This document shows, one piece after another, positions 45,701-57,605 of a stretch of 64,000 bases of DNA (its first letter is position 1; every line of letters begins with the position of its first letter). The notes beneath the pieces are model-generated. The model did no database searches. It saw only the letters and a program-made list of their open reading frames with translations, and was not told the origin of the DNA. Made by a program: the position numbers and the translations under genes. The stretch is from Chamaecrista fasciculata (taxonomy: Eukaryota; Streptophyta; Magnoliopsida; Fabales; Fabaceae). Location of the stretch: contig QANZ01014428.1 in the NCBI GenBank assembly GCA_003254925.1, positions 3,587 to 67,586 on the forward strand. The letters run 5' to 3'.

Positions 45701-46212
45701 TTACCAAATTTTAATGAGTTAGATATTGAGCGTAACACGTAGTTTCAAATTCGTTGCATTCAAATTTAAAACAAGAGAAATATAATTGATTTCGTTTGTT
45801 TAATCGTGAAACAATGTGTTTACTTCTGTGACTGATTTGACTTTGTTTATTGACAATTCCAATCGAATAGAGAAAAAACTTTTTAAGAGCAATATGTAAT
45901 TTTGAATTCGTTACCTTCGAACTTGAAACCAGAAAAATATAATCATATTTTTATAATATAAAAGACTAAAATAGATATGTATTGAAGAGCAAAATAATCC
46001 CTTTGAAGTTTCAAATATTGATGTAATGTAGAATGACGTAATGGAAACGAAATTCTCAATGGTGATTACTGACTAGTCACTAGTCAGGTCATTTATTCAT
46101 TTTATATTGATAGCCAATTTGCCATCACCTCTTTAAATTTCATTCATCTACTATTCGCATTCATTCAATCACCAAGCTTGAAAAACATTAACAACAATGC
46201 ACGTCCACATCT

Positions 46213-46259
46213 TCCACCTTCTTCTCTTCTTCTTCTTCTTCTTCTTCTTCTTCTTCTTC
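46213..46259 (+). repeat. (TTC)n microsatellite inside the signal peptide
   Basis: About eleven TTC codons encode the poly-Phe core of the signal peptide in copy 1; the paralogue has five, so the repeat varies in length between copies. Confidence 0.9.
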
Positions 46260-48460
46260 CATTTTTCTTCTTCATCCAACGCCTTCTCTCTCTCCGTCGA
46301 AAAACCCCACGATGTCATCACCTCACCGGACTCCACATTCTCCGCCGGCTTCTCCGCCGTCGGCGACAACGCCTTCGTCTTCGCCGTCTGGTACTCCCAA
46401 TCCCCCACCGCCGTCGTCTGGATCGCCAACCGCGACAACCCCGTCAACGGAAAACTCTCCTCCGTCACCCTCCTCCCCTCCGGCAACCTCATACTCTCCG
46501 ACGCCGGCGACTCCTCCGCCGTCGTCTGGTCAACCGACACCGCCACGTCACACCCAACACAACTCCGTCTAACCAACACCGGAAACCTTGTACTCTCCGA
46601 CGACGTCGACGTCGTTTTATGGCAGAGTTTCGATTACCCCACAGACACTCTTCTTCCAGGTCAGAAACTCACGAGATACACGCAACTCGTGTCTTCAAGA
46701 AGCGACACCAACCATTCTTCTGGCTTTTACAAGCTTTTCTTCGACGACGACAACGTTCTCCGACTGCTCTACGACGGCCCTGACGTGTCAAGTGTTTATT
46801 GGCCAGACCCATGGCTTGGAAGTTTCCAAGCTGGAAGAACTACCTACAACAGTAGCAGAATCGCCACGTTGGATTCCATTGGAGTTTTCAATTCTTCGGA
46901 TAATTTCCATTTCAAGACATCGGATTATGGTATTATTATCCAAAGAAGATTGAAGATTGATTCTGATGGTAACTTTCGTGTGTATAGTCGAAGAAAGAAC
47001 GAACCGTGGTATGTTTCGTGGCAAGCTAAGTATGATGGTTGTACAATTCATGGGATTTGTGGAGCTAATAGTACATGCAAGTACGATGTTAAGAAAGGAA
47101 GGAAATGTTCGTGTCTTCCGGGATTTAAAGTGAAGAACACTAGCGATTGGTCTTATGGGTGTGACCGTAAGATCAAATTGTCATGTGAAAAATACAAAAT
47201 TGAGTACTTTAAACTGTCCGATGTGGAGCTTTATGGGTATGACTATGAATACAGAGTAAACATCACATACGATGATTGTGAAGCTTTGTGTTCAAAGGAC
47301 TGCGAGTGTAAGGCGTTTCAGTTTACATTTCAATCGGAGACGGGATTATTTAGGTGCTTTACGAAGAGGGTTTTGCTTAATGGTCGTCATTCTCCTGCAT
47401 TTCCAGGAACAACCTATTTGAAAGTACCTAGAAACAACTCGAGTTTCGAAGAAGATGAAGTTCAGAATGAAAATGGTCGTGTTTGTAAGGTGATGCTTGA
47501 AAGAGACTATGCCAAGAGACACGAGAGTAGTTTGGTGAAGTTTTTTCTCTGGCTTTCTGTGGCAAATGGAGTGTTTGAAGTTCTCTGTTTTCTCCTAATT
47601 CCATGCTTGCTTTTTCTAATTAGATCCAAACGAAGATATGATTCTAACCGATCAGGATACAAAAGTCTCTTCGCTTCTGGGTTTAGAAAATTCACTTACT
47701 CTGAGTTGAAGCAAGCGACCAAAGGATTCAAGGAAGAAATTGGAAGAGGAGCAGGAGGAATAGTTTACAAAGGGAAATTATCAGATGGAAGAATTGCAGC
47801 AATAAAGAGACTGAATGATCAAAACATTGCAACCAAACAAGGAGAAGAAGAGTTCTTAGCAGAAGTCAGCATAATAGGAAGGCTTAACCACATGAATTTG
47901 ATCCAAATGTGGGGTTATTGTGCAGAGGGAAAGCAGAGACTTTTAGTGTATGAGTACATGGAAAATGGTTCTTTAGCTGATAATCTCAAATCAAACACTC
48001 TAGATTTGAGTAAGAAATACAATATAGCTCTTGGGACAGCAAGGGGTCTTGCTTATTTACATGAAGAATGCTTGGAGTGGATTTTACATTGTGATATAAA
48101 GCCACAAAACATTCTAGTGGATTCAGAGTACCAACCCAAGATAGCAGATTTTGGATTGTCAAAGTTGGTAAAGAGAGAGAATGAATTGGAGAATGGAGGG
48201 AAGTTTTCAATGATAAGAGGAACAAGAGGTTACATGGCGCCAGAGTGGGTTTTGAATTTACCAATAACTTCAAAAGTGGATGTGTATAGTTATGGAATAG
48301 TGGTGTTGGAAATGATAACAGGAAGGAGTCCAATGGTGATAGGAAGTAATGGAGGTGGTGATGATGATGGAGAAGAAGAAGAAGAAGAACAGAATATTGG
48401 GGGGATTGTGAAGTGGATGAGAGAGAAAAGGAGAGAAAGGAGAGGAATTGAAAAGTCATC

Positions 48461-48950
48461 TGTAAGGGGATATGGGGTAAATATTGAACTCTCCTAAGGA
48501 GTTTATACTATTTCAGCAGTTCCCAGAAAAGATTGGTGAGGTCACAAACGATCCTTCTTACAAGACCAATCTCCTTGAGCAGAACTACTAGTATAGTATT
48601 CCTCTCTACCCAAAAGTTTATAACAATATAACCCAACTATATCCCACCCAAACCTATTGAATATTATCTACCAACTAAGAAAAGAAATACCGCAAATCTA
48701 TAACAAATAAGTAAATAAGAAATAGGAAAGAACACACCAGATTGATTTCGGAGTTCAGCCAATTATGCTTACGTCTCCGGGCAGCACCGCCAATATTATA
48801 TAAGAGAAGAGAGAATACAAATGTTTGGGGTGATTACAAAAGGGGAAGGGGGGTCCTATTTATATAACACAACCCCCCTTACAAACCTAAGTCCCACCGA
48901 TGTGGGACTTCCAAATTAGGCCAAAATGGCCATTTTATCACAAATCAACA
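48461..48950 (-). mobile_element. Probable solo LTR disrupting kinase copy 1
   Basis: The ~490-bp insert starts TGTAAGGGG and ends AATCAACA. On the minus strand it reads TGTTGATTTG...ATATAAATAGG (TATA)...GGTGCTGCCCGGAGACGTAA...CCCTTACA, the layout of a Copia LTR. Clean 5-bp target duplication was not found (TCATC left, TGTGA right), so the exact left junction is uncertain and part of the first 40 bp may still be gene sequence. Confidence 0.6.
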
Positions 48951-49112
48951 TGTGAGGAAGGAAGGATTGAGATTGATGAGAGTGATAATTGGAAGATGGA
49001 AGCATTAGGAAGAGTGGGTTTGGAATGTGTAGAAGAAGATAAAGAAGTAAGGCCCACCATGAGTCAAGTTGTGGAGATGCTCCAAAACCATGGAAATGAA
49101 GAAGATTCATAG

Positions 49113-49749
49113 TCATAGTCATGGACCATGAATATTGCAAGTGGAACCGAATAATAATAAATTACAAAATGAGCTGCTTCATTTTAACTTATTAATGCTT
49201 CGAGAGTGTTTCTTCCTAATTGTAATTTTTCTTTCCAGTCTTTTTCATACATAATTCCTAATTGTAATGTATGAATATATTCAGTTTTTGTATCGTTACT
49301 TTGGCTGCCTCTATCAGTTCGTTAGTGTATTTCCTCGAATACAGATAGTCTCATAGTCTTGTATGATCTTATATCTCCTATCAACTAGCTAGTTGGATAG
49401 TTTTTTTTTATATATATATATAAATTAAGGTATCCACCGTCGAGAACAGTGACTAATCTCTTCACTGCGGGTGTACTCCATTTAAAAGTAAATGGTTGGT
49501 CACATAATGCTTTTCATACTCAACGGTGAAATTCGAACTCCCACCACTACCAAATGAGGAACCACTAAGCCAAACTCACGTGATTAATAGAATACTAATG
49601 GGATAGTTTATTTGTTTTGTGCTAGGATATATAGTATCGAGAATTAATATATATGAGCTTTTCAAATTAAAAATATTGTTGTTTGGAATTTTGTTTATTT
49701 CTTTAGATTTTTTTATGCTATTGATTGCATAGCAATTTGTTTAATTTTG
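49113..49749. other. 3' flank of kinase copy 1
   Basis: Likely 3' UTR up to ~49300. From ~49420 there is a stretch (AAATTAAGGTATCCACCGTC ... GAGAACAGTGACTAATCTC) with no recognisable gene. Confidence 0.4.
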
Positions 49750-50280
49750 GCCGAAGTCTCAAACCGGTCCCTTATGCATGGGTAGATTTCAAGTTGGTCC
49801 TTTATATTTCATTTGTTTTAGGTTGGTTCTATATATTTCCATGATGTTTTCAATTGGTCCCAAAAGTATTGAATGTCGTCATATCTCTCTTATTTCAAAC
49901 TCAAATGTGTCGAATTCATAGCTACAAGTTTTTTTTATGAATACTTTGAGATCATTAATAAGCGAGGTGAAATCGAGTTCCCAAAAGTAGGTAACTCGTT
50001 TTACCGTCAAACAAGTGAAATTATTTATCTCTTTCTCGATTCAAGTTCAAATGCGATGAATTTGAAACTATATGCTAACTATATGCGATGAGTTTGAAAC
50101 TATATGCTAACTATATGCTAACAAATAAGGTCAAAATGTCAAATAGAGTCTCGAAAGTAGATCTGTGACCAATTGGAGATATCATGAAAACATGTAGGAC
50201 CAATTTAAAATAAATGAAATATAAGGGACCAAATTGAAATCTATCCCATGCATAAGGGACCAATTTGAGACTTTAGCCTT
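49750..50280. mobile_element. Foldback MITE, 'GGCC(G/A)AAGTCTCAAA' ends
   Basis: The left arm GGCCGAAGTCTCAAACCGGT with CCCTTATGCATGGGTAGATT is mirrored by the right arm whose complement reads GGCTAAAGTCTCAAATTGGT and CCCTTATGCATGGGATAGAT. The ~530-bp unit has arms of ~150 bp or more. Related sequence lies at 57606-58105 and fragments at 51225-51313 and 52090-52300. Target duplication is not evident. Confidence 0.75.
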
Positions 50281-51313
50281 TTTTTAGAGAGACTTTAACC
50301 TTTTGTTTATTATATAACACTACATTGCCTTGAGATTTCCAAACTAAAAACCACCCACATTCACCTAGCTAGTCAATTTCCTTTTATTTTGGCCAAAACA
50401 TTCATCAATCATCATGTCGTTACTAATTTGTTAAAAAAGTTATATTTTTTTATTATTTTTCAACATTAAATAACTTAGAAAATAGAGACTAATGTCACTG
50501 TATAAGTACCAAGTTGCATCTTAGATTTGCCTATTAAATTTTCCTATATAAATATTTGAATTGTTTATTCAAAAATTCATGAGATAACGAAAGAATTAGT
50601 CACTGTTTCCGACGGTGAATATCCTTAATTTATAAAAAAAAAATCATATCACGCAATATATAATTCAAATATAATTAAGCTATCTTTTAATATTTAAAGT
50701 ATATGTTTTTTATGGAAATATTTAAAGTATGTTAACATAACTCATAAAATTATTATTTTAAAATTAGTGTTAGTGTGTATAAGACTATAAGTGTTTATTT
50801 CTTAAAATAAAGTATAAGAATTTCAAAATTAAGAAAATCATTTTTGTTTAATCAATATCTCAAAGATTACATTTATAATTTAATGATTCAATTAAGAAAA
50901 TATTAGCTGAATAACATTTTAATTACATAAAAATTTGAGTAAAAAGGTAATATTGTGTTAATTTAGTCATTAATTAATATAAAGAAAAATGACCATAAGA
51001 CTAATATCGAATGACGATTCATAAATCAAAGTCACGGACCACGATTGTTGAAGAACAAATTACAGCATCATGAGCTGCTTCGTTGTAGCTTATTAATGCT
51101 TGGAAAGTGGTTGCTTCGTTGTATGCACTATTATATATATACTAGGGGCTTGGCGTGCCCTTTGTAACATTTGAATTGATTTAAAGTTGAAGATTATATT
51201 AAATTTTTATATTGATAAAAGAGTAAGTTTGGGACCAATTTGAGAAATTATACAAATATGTAAGACTCATCTAAAATAAATAAAATATTTAGGACCAATT
51301 TGAAATTACCTCA
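50281..51313. other. AT-rich DNA between the kinase copies
   Basis: No gene seen. The last ~90 bp (GGGACCAATTTGAGAAATTA, GGACCAATTTGAAATTACC) is a fragment of the 49750-type MITE that runs into the gap. Confidence 0.45.
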
Positions 51314-51722
51314 NNNNNNNNNNNNNNNNNNNNNNNNNNNNNNNNNNNNNNNNNNNNNNNNNNNNNNNNNNNNNNNNNNNNNNNNNNNNNNNNNNNNNNN
51401 NNNNNNNNNNNNNNNNNNNNNNNNNNNNNNNNNNNNNNNNNNNNNNNNNNNNNNNNNNNNNNNNNNNNNNNNNNNNNNNNNNNNNNNNNNNNNNNNNNNN
51501 NNNNNNNNNNNNNNNNNNNNNNNNNNNNNNNNNNNNNNNNNNNNNNNNNNNNNNNNNNNNNNNNNNNNNNNNNNNNNNNNNNNNNNNNNNNNNNNNNNNN
51601 NNNNNNNNNNNNNNNNNNNNNNNNNNNNNNNNNNNNNNNNNNNNNNNNNNNNNNNNNNNNNNNNNNNNNNNNNNNNNNNNNNNNNNNNNNNNNNNNNNNN
51701 NNNNNNNNNNNNNNNNNNNNNN
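51314..51722. other. Assembly gap of 409 Ns
   Basis: Unknown sequence; frames that span it are meaningless. Confidence 0.99.
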
Positions 51723-52741
51723 TATATATCTTATATTATATGGCTCCACCCCTTTGTGGTCATCCACATTTTAAAACTATAGTACAAAATTAATAATAAG
51801 AGGAAAATTATTATTTGATCCCTTCTTTTTTACTGAGTTAACGATTTAGTCCCTTATTTATTTTACATACATATTTGCGTGCTCGTTAGAGCACGCAAAG
51901 CCTCTAGTATATATATATGCAGTTTTTTTTTTGGTAATAATATATATATATATATGCAGTTTTTAACTTATTAATGCTTGGAAAATGTTTTCTCGCTAAA
52001 TATCTATGCTAGCTAGGGAACATATTGTAATTTTTCTTTCGAGTCTTTTTCATACATAAAGCATAATGTATGTACACATATTTATAAATAGGTCAAAGGT
52101 CATTTTGGTCTTTTATATTTTAAATTGTTCAAATGAGTTTGAATGTTGACAAACGATTTCATTTTGGTCCAAATTATCGAATTTGGTAATATTTTTCTCC
52201 TTTTTTATTTCAAGTTCAAAAGAACTTTTAAGAGTAATTCGTAACTCTAAATTCGTCGGATTCAAACTTGAAATAAGATAAATATGATCAATTTGTGTAT
52301 TATGAGTTGACTCCTTACCAACTGAGTCAATCTTTATTGGGAAAGAATCTATTTGTTTATGGGTTATATATAAATTATTAAAATAAAAAGTATTTTATTA
52401 GTTTTATCAAATTTGTTGCTATAACTATATTGATAGTAATTTGATTATTTGATATATAATAATAAATTGGGAAGAATTAATTAGGAGTGTACACGATTAA
52501 GGATTAATAATTGTACTAAGTGTTTTGTCTAATTATATATTTTTTTCTTTGTAAAGAAAAACAATGGGTGTGAAGAAAAAAGTATTTAATAGTAAAAAAA
52601 ATACAGATATATTCAGATCAAAATAATTGATCCAAGATTGTATTGAGCCAATTGATAAACGACCTACGAAAGAGGTTAGCAAATAGCAAAGAATGCAAGT
52701 GGGATGAGTGACATGAGTTTTAGATGTAGAAGTGTTTAATG
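51723..52741. other. AT-rich DNA with MITE fragments
   Basis: Contains TA microsatellites (~51908-51955) and a 49750-type fragment (~52090-52300). No coding sequence is supported. Confidence 0.45.
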
Positions 52742-53569
52742 CATAGTTATTAAAATCGGATCGGATCGGCCGGTCCAACCCGTTGAACCGGAGATCGGGC
52801 ACTAGTCCGGTCCGGGCCTCTCCAAGAACCGGGCAAGTAGAGAACCGGTCAAGAACCGGGAAAACCGGACTGAACCAGCGGTTTTGAGGGTTCATCCGGT
52901 TCACTTGTTGAGCTTGGTAGGCTTTGCAAAATCTAGAGTCTGACAGTGAGATTGAGAAGGAGAAGAAGATGAAGGGGAGTGGGAGTGAGAGAGTAAGTGG
53001 AATTAGGAGGAAGAATTAAGAAGACGAACTCAGATCTTCAAATCAATAGAGATAGTCGCTTGAAGATGCTCTGTTCGTTGTTATGTTCTTTGAATCAGAG
53101 GCGAAGGAACGTCTTGGAGCGTTGTTCCAAAAGTGAATAGTTGATAAGCGTTGTTTCTAGTACTTAGGGTTTATTTTTTTCTTGTGATTTTTTTTAATTT
53201 ATTTCCTTCTTTATTTTTGCTTGATTGTGGTTTAATTCCTTGATTGTGGATTATTTCCTTCTTTGTGGTTTGTTTCCATTTTATTGTTTGGCTTTATTGT
53301 AGTTTATTATCTTGTTGACTTGTTTTCTTATTGTGTTTATTTGACTATATTTATATTATTATGACTCTTTATTAACTTAATTATGACATGTTAAATTTAA
53401 ATTTTATTATATATAAAAAAATTTTGAATTATAATTAGTAATTTATTATTTTGTTGCTTTATTATTTATTAATATATTAATTTAAAAACGGTTCGACCCC
53501 GGTTGAACCATTGAATCTTGAACCCCTCCTTTGACCGGTTCAATGTCCGGTCTGGTTTTAATAACCTTG
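52742..53569. mobile_element. hAT MITE, copy B of the GC-ended family
   Basis: Ends CATAGTTATTAAAATCGG and, on the other strand, CAAGGTTATTAAAACC. The perfect 8-bp duplication GTTTAATG is at 52734-52741 and 53570-53577. GC-rich CCGGTC/GACCGG arms enclose a core longer than in copies A and C (828 bp in total). Confidence 0.9.
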
Positions 53570-54195
53570 GTTTAATGAGCTAGGCCCCATTTGATTATGG
53601 TCAATAATGCTGACCGTTGACTTAAAAAAGCAATCCACTCCTCTTCCTCTTTGGCCATGGTGTCCCAAAAGATAAGATTAAGGTAATGTATGCATCAACT
53701 ACACAAACATAGACTAGCTTGTTTGCTTTGAAGAAGGTTTAGTTTGCAATTTACAATATCCATTATGCACCCATTTTTATTAATAAGGAGTTGCAGAGTT
53801 AGTTAAGACTCTGACTCTTATCCTAAAAACATGAGAATTCAAATCTTTTGATCATGTATGATCTTTATTTAGTAGGTGATAAATAAATTTTTTCGTAAAT
53901 CCTTAAAAAAGTTCGGAGGTAATCTTTTATCTTAGTGGAATACTAATACTTAACTCAAACTTTACTAAACCAAATCATGTACCCATTTCTCTTGAAATTG
54001 AACCATACAAAAGCTGCATATATAGTGCATACATTAATGCAGCAAGCAATTAATAAATAAATGGTTGGAATGATAGGTATATTATCAATTATAATCTTCA
54101 TAAGTAAGATTTTGGACTCAAATCTTACTAAAAAGAGATAAAATCTTGCAACTCTAACAATAAAGATTAGTCTTTCTCTAAATTATGATCCATGA
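53570..54195. other. Spacer downstream of kinase copy 2
   Basis: AT-rich, no gene seen; the right end is likely the 3' UTR of the minus-strand kinase gene. Confidence 0.45.
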
Positions 54196-56634
54196 CTATG
54201 AATGGTCACTGTTTTGACTTTGCAGCATCTCAACAACGTGACTCATGGTAGGCCTTACTTCCATGTCTTCGTCTACACACTCCAAGACCACCCTTCCCAA
54301 AGCTTTCATCTTCCACATCTCACACTCATCACATTCAAACTCAAACATCAATTCATTATCATTCTCTGCATCACCTATTCCTTCCCCCCACAAAAATTTT
54401 TCACTTCCTGATCTCCATTTTCTTCTTTTCTCTCTCATCCACCTCACAAACCTCCCAAAACTCTGTTCTTCTGCTCCATCATCAACACCTTCACTTCCTG
54501 TAATCATTGGACTCCTTCCTGTTATCATTTCCAACACCACTATTCCATAACTATACACATCAACTTTTGAAGTTATTGGCAGATTCAAAACCCACTCTGG
54601 TGCCATATAACCTCTTGTTCCTCTTATCATTGAAAACTTCCCTCCATTCTCTTCATTCTCTCTCTTTACCAACTTTGACAATCCAAAATCTGCTATCTTG
54701 GGTTGGTACTCTGAATCCACTAGAATGTTCTGTGGCTTTATATCGCAATGCAAAACCCACTCCAAGCATTCTTCATGTAGATAAGCGAGACCCCTTGCTG
54801 TCCCAAGAGCTATGTTGTATTTTTTACTCAAATCTAAAGTGTTTGATTTGAGGTTATCAGCTAAAGAACCATTCTCCATGTACTCATACACTAAAAGTCT
54901 ATGCTTTTCCTCTGCACAATAACCCCACATTTGGATCAAATTCATGTGGTTAAGCCTTCCTATTATGCTGACTTCAGCTAAGAACTCTTCTTCTCCTTGT
55001 TTGGTTGCAATGTTTTGATCATTCAATCTCTTTATTGCTGCAATTCTTCCATCTGATAATTTCCCTTTGTACACTGTTCCTCCTGCTCCTCTTCCAATTT
55101 CTTCCTTGAATCCTTTTGTTGCTTGCTTCAACTCAGAGTAAGTGAATTTTCTGAATCTAGAAGCTGCGAGATTTTCATAGCCTAATTTTCTAAAATCAGA
55201 TCTTTCTTTGGTTCTGAGTAGTAAAAGCAAGCATGGAATTGGGAAGAAACAGAGGATTTCAAACAATCCAATTGCAACAGAAAGCCAGAGGAAAAACTTC
55301 ACCATACTGTTCTGGTGTCTCTTGGCATAATCTCTTTCAAGCTTCACCATACAAACACGATCATTTTCATTCAAAAATTCTTCTTCTTGGAAAATGAACG
55401 AGTTATTCCTAGGTAGTTTCAAATAGGTATTTCCTGGGAAGCTTGGTGATCGATGACCATTGAGCAGAAATCTCTTAGGATAACACTTAGATAATCCACT
55501 CTCCATATGAAATGTATACTGAAACGCTTTACACGCACAATCTCGAGAACACGAAGCCTCACAATCATCAAATGTTATGTTTTCCTTGTACCCATAATCA
55601 TACCCATAAAGCTCCACATCAGGCAGTTTTAAGTATTCAAACATACTTTTATAACATGACAAATTGAACTTAGGTTCACACCCAAAACTCCAATCACTAA
55701 TGTTCTTCACTATATACCCAGGAAGACACAAACATTTCCTTCTTCCTCCTTCATTAACATCAAACATACATACACTATTAGCTCCACAAAGACCATGAAC
55801 AGTACAACCATCAGATTTAGCTTGCCAAGAAACATACCATACTCTGTTCTTCAAACTATACACACGAAGGTTACCATCAGAATCGATCTTCAATCTTCTT
55901 TGGATAATTGCATTACCATAATCTGATGTTCGAATTGTGTAATTATCAGAAGAATGAAAAACCCCAAGAGAATCCAACATAGCTGTTCTGGTATTATTGT
56001 AATTGTCTCTCCCTGCTTCCCAACTCATAAGCCAAGCGTCTGGCCAATACACGCTTGACACGTCAGGGCCGTCGTAGAGCAGTCGGAGAATGTTGTCGTT
56101 GTCGAAAAAGAGCTTGTAAAAACCAGAAGAATGGTTGGTGTCGCTTCTTGAAGACACGAGTTGCGTGTATCTCGTGAGTTTCTGACCTGGAAGAAGAGTG
56201 TCTGTGGGGTAATCGAAACTCTGCCATAAAACGACGTCGTCGTCGGAGAGTACGAGGTTGCCGGTGTTGGTTAGAAAGAGTTGTGTTGGGTGTGACGTGG
56301 CGGTGTCGGTTGACCAGACGACGGCGGAGGAGGAGTCGCCGGCGTCGGAGAGGATGAGGTTGCCGGAGGGGAGGAGGGTGACGGAGGAGTGTTTTCCGTT
56401 GACGGGGTTGTCGCGGTTGGCGGTCCAGACGACGGCGGTGGGGGATTGGGAGTACCAGACGGCGAACACGAAGGCGTTGTCACCGACGGCAGAGAAGCCG
56501 GCGGAGAATGTGGAGTCCGGTGAGGTGATGATCTCATGGGGTTTGTCGACGGAGAGAGAGAAGAAGGCGTTGGATGAAGAAGAATGGAAAAAGAAGAAGA
56601 AGAGAAGAAGGTGGAAGATGATGTGGACGTGCAT
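54196..56634 (-). CDS. G-type lectin receptor-like Ser/Thr kinase (ZmPK1-like), copy 2, intact
   Basis: An 812-codon intronless frame. I start at the ATG at 56634-56632 (MHVHIIFHLLLFFFF): the upstream TTG-initiated extension has no ATG, and the homologous start of copy 1 is the same MHVH. Order: signal peptide (~1-25), B-lectin (~30-150), S-locus/EGF-like region with paired Cys, PAN-like domain (~335-410), membrane helix (FFLWLSVAIGLFEILCFFPI, ~450-475), kinase (~505-790) with IGRGAGGTVYKGK, AAIKRL, non-RD HCDIKPQN, DFG and APE, ending EVRPTMSHVVEMLQ. It should sit in the plasma membrane and signal from an extracellular, possibly mannose-like, ligand; the ligand is unknown. It faces copy 1 tail to tail. 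A Mutator-like MITE lies ~240 bp upstream. Confidence 0.95.
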   Translation of the reverse strand: MHVHIIFHLLLFFFFFHSSSSNAFFSLSVDKPHEIITSPDSTFSAGFSAVGDNAFVFAVWYSQSPTAVVWTANRDNPVNGKHSSVTLLPSGNLILSDAGDSSSAVVWSTDTATSHPTQLFLTNTGNLVLSDDDVVLWQSFDYPTDTLLPGQKLTRYTQLVSSRSDTNHSSGFYKLFFDNDNILRLLYDGPDVSSVYWPDAWLMSWEAGRDNYNNTRTAMLDSLGVFHSSDNYTIRTSDYGNAIIQRRLKIDSDGNLRVYSLKNRVWYVSWQAKSDGCTVHGLCGANSVCMFDVNEGGRRKCLCLPGYIVKNISDWSFGCEPKFNLSCYKSMFEYLKLPDVELYGYDYGYKENITFDDCEASCSRDCACKAFQYTFHMESGLSKCYPKRFLLNGHRSPSFPGNTYLKLPRNNSFIFQEEEFLNENDRVCMVKLERDYAKRHQNSMVKFFLWLSVAIGLFEILCFFPIPCLLLLLRTKERSDFRKLGYENLAASRFRKFTYSELKQATKGFKEEIGRGAGGTVYKGKLSDGRIAAIKRLNDQNIATKQGEEEFLAEVSIIGRLNHMNLIQMWGYCAEEKHRLLVYEYMENGSLADNLKSNTLDLSKKYNIALGTARGLAYLHEECLEWVLHCDIKPQNILVDSEYQPKIADFGLSKLVKRENEENGGKFSMIRGTRGYMAPEWVLNLPITSKVDVYSYGIVVLEMITGRSPMITGSEGVDDGAEEQSFGRFVRWMREKRRKWRSGSEKFLWGEGIGDAENDNELMFEFECDECEMWKMKALGRVVLECVDEDMEVRPTMSHVVEMLQSQNSDHS

Positions 56635-56876
56635 TGTTGTTATGTTCAATCTTTGAAAGATGATTAATGAGTTTAATTAATTTTGTAATTTGAAGAATTT
56701 GATGAAATTATTGATGATGGTGATGATGAATATAAATGAAGCAGGGGATGACAAGTCAGAAATAATATCCAACTGGTTGACATTAGATATTTTCATTCCT
56801 TATGTATTTTGTATTTTTGTGGCGATATATTTATATAATTTTTTCTTTCCGGCTCCCTTACACTACTTTGAATTGG

Positions 56877-57605
56877 GGAACCGGATCCTCGGCAGTGTGA
56901 AGAAGATGCAGTCTCTACATTTTGTTCAATATCAACCGTCCATTTATTGGACAGTCCAGATGTTGCCACGTGTCCAAAAATCAGCAACCCCATTTAGCAT
57001 TTCAACCTAGTTTTTGGCATCTCTCGACGGCGGCAACATTCTCCCCTCGAAATTCAACGACAGCGCCGTTCTCATCTCTGTCGCTACGGCACCACCACAC
57101 TCTTCTCCATTTTCAGTGGCGGCCGTCGACCTTCTTCCGTTGAAATCGACAAGATTTTCTGACGAGATGGAGAGGGATTCATAAATTAGCCCTTTGGTCA
57201 TGCCTAACATTGACAATTATCAAGGATTACCTCTAGTCCCCACATCTATCTTGGTTGGTTATGGAGGAAGAATGAACCACTTGATTTATTACCTACTAGA
57301 ATTATGGAAGGAGTCATTTTGATTGTGATATTGCTATTTTCTTTTTAGGAGTTTTGTGTTTCACAAAATGCAATGTATGGCTACTGTTTATTCCAAGGGA
57401 AGAAGGTTGACGTTGCCGCCGTCGTTGAGTCGCGAGGGGAGAATGTTGCCGCCGTCGAGATGCCAAAAACTCCAAGTTGAAACGCTAAATGGGGGTTGCT
57501 GATTTTTGGACACGTGGCAACATCTGGACTGACCAATAATGGATGATTGATATTGAACAAAATACAGAGACTGCACCTTCTTCACACTGTCGACGATCCG
57601 GTTCC
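56877..57605. mobile_element. Mutator-like MITE with ~200-bp TIRs
   Basis: The left arm GGAACCGGATCCTCGGCAGT ... GATGTTGCCACGTGTCCAAA ... CGGCGGCAACATTCTCCCCT is mirrored by the right arm ending CCGGTTCC, for about 200 bp at high identity. The flanks are TTGAATTGG (56868-56876) and TCGAATTGG (57606-57614), a 9-bp duplication with one C/T change. The ~330-bp interior has no supported gene. Confidence 0.85.

Larger units (their letters stand above)
46197..49112 (+). pseudogene. G-type lectin receptor kinase (ZmPK1-like), copy 1, split by an LTR-like insert
   Basis: The frame from ATG 46197 runs 766 codons to a stop at 48495-48497. Order: signal peptide with eleven consecutive Phe, B-lectin domain (NRDNPVNGKLS, WQSFDYPTDTLLPGQ), EGF/PAN-like Cys region (CSKDCECKAFQFTF), membrane helix (FFLWLSVANGVFEVLCFLLI), kinase with IGRGAGGIVYKGK, AAIKRL, HCDIKPQN, ADFGLSKL and MAPEW. 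The HCD in place of HRD marks it as a non-RD kinase. At ~48461 foreign sequence enters; the lost C-terminus is still present at 48951-49112 (CEEGRIEIDESDNWKMEALG ... EVRPTMSQVVEMLQ), matching the intact copy at 54196-56634. Without kinase subdomain XI the protein is probably inactive. Confidence 0.9.

Noticed and set aside
46312..46572. Pro/Ser-rich frames overlapping the lectin domain (also at 56271-56537)
   Set aside because: Shadow frames of the GC-rich kinase exon; they appear in both paralogues only because the parent frame is conserved.
46169..46579. 136-codon minus-strand frame with poly-lysine
   Set aside because: Reverse shadow of the TTC repeat and lectin exon.
48900..49112. Separate small kinase-like gene
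   Set aside because: It is the displaced C-terminus of kinase copy 1; the matching residues are in frame at the end of the intact copy.
51300..51782. Open frames across 51.3-51.8 kb on both strands
   Set aside because: They consist of Ns from the assembly gap.
56635..56649. Upstream start for kinase copy 2 (five extra residues)
   Set aside because: That start is TTG, not ATG; the paralogue and the first ATG agree on MHVH.
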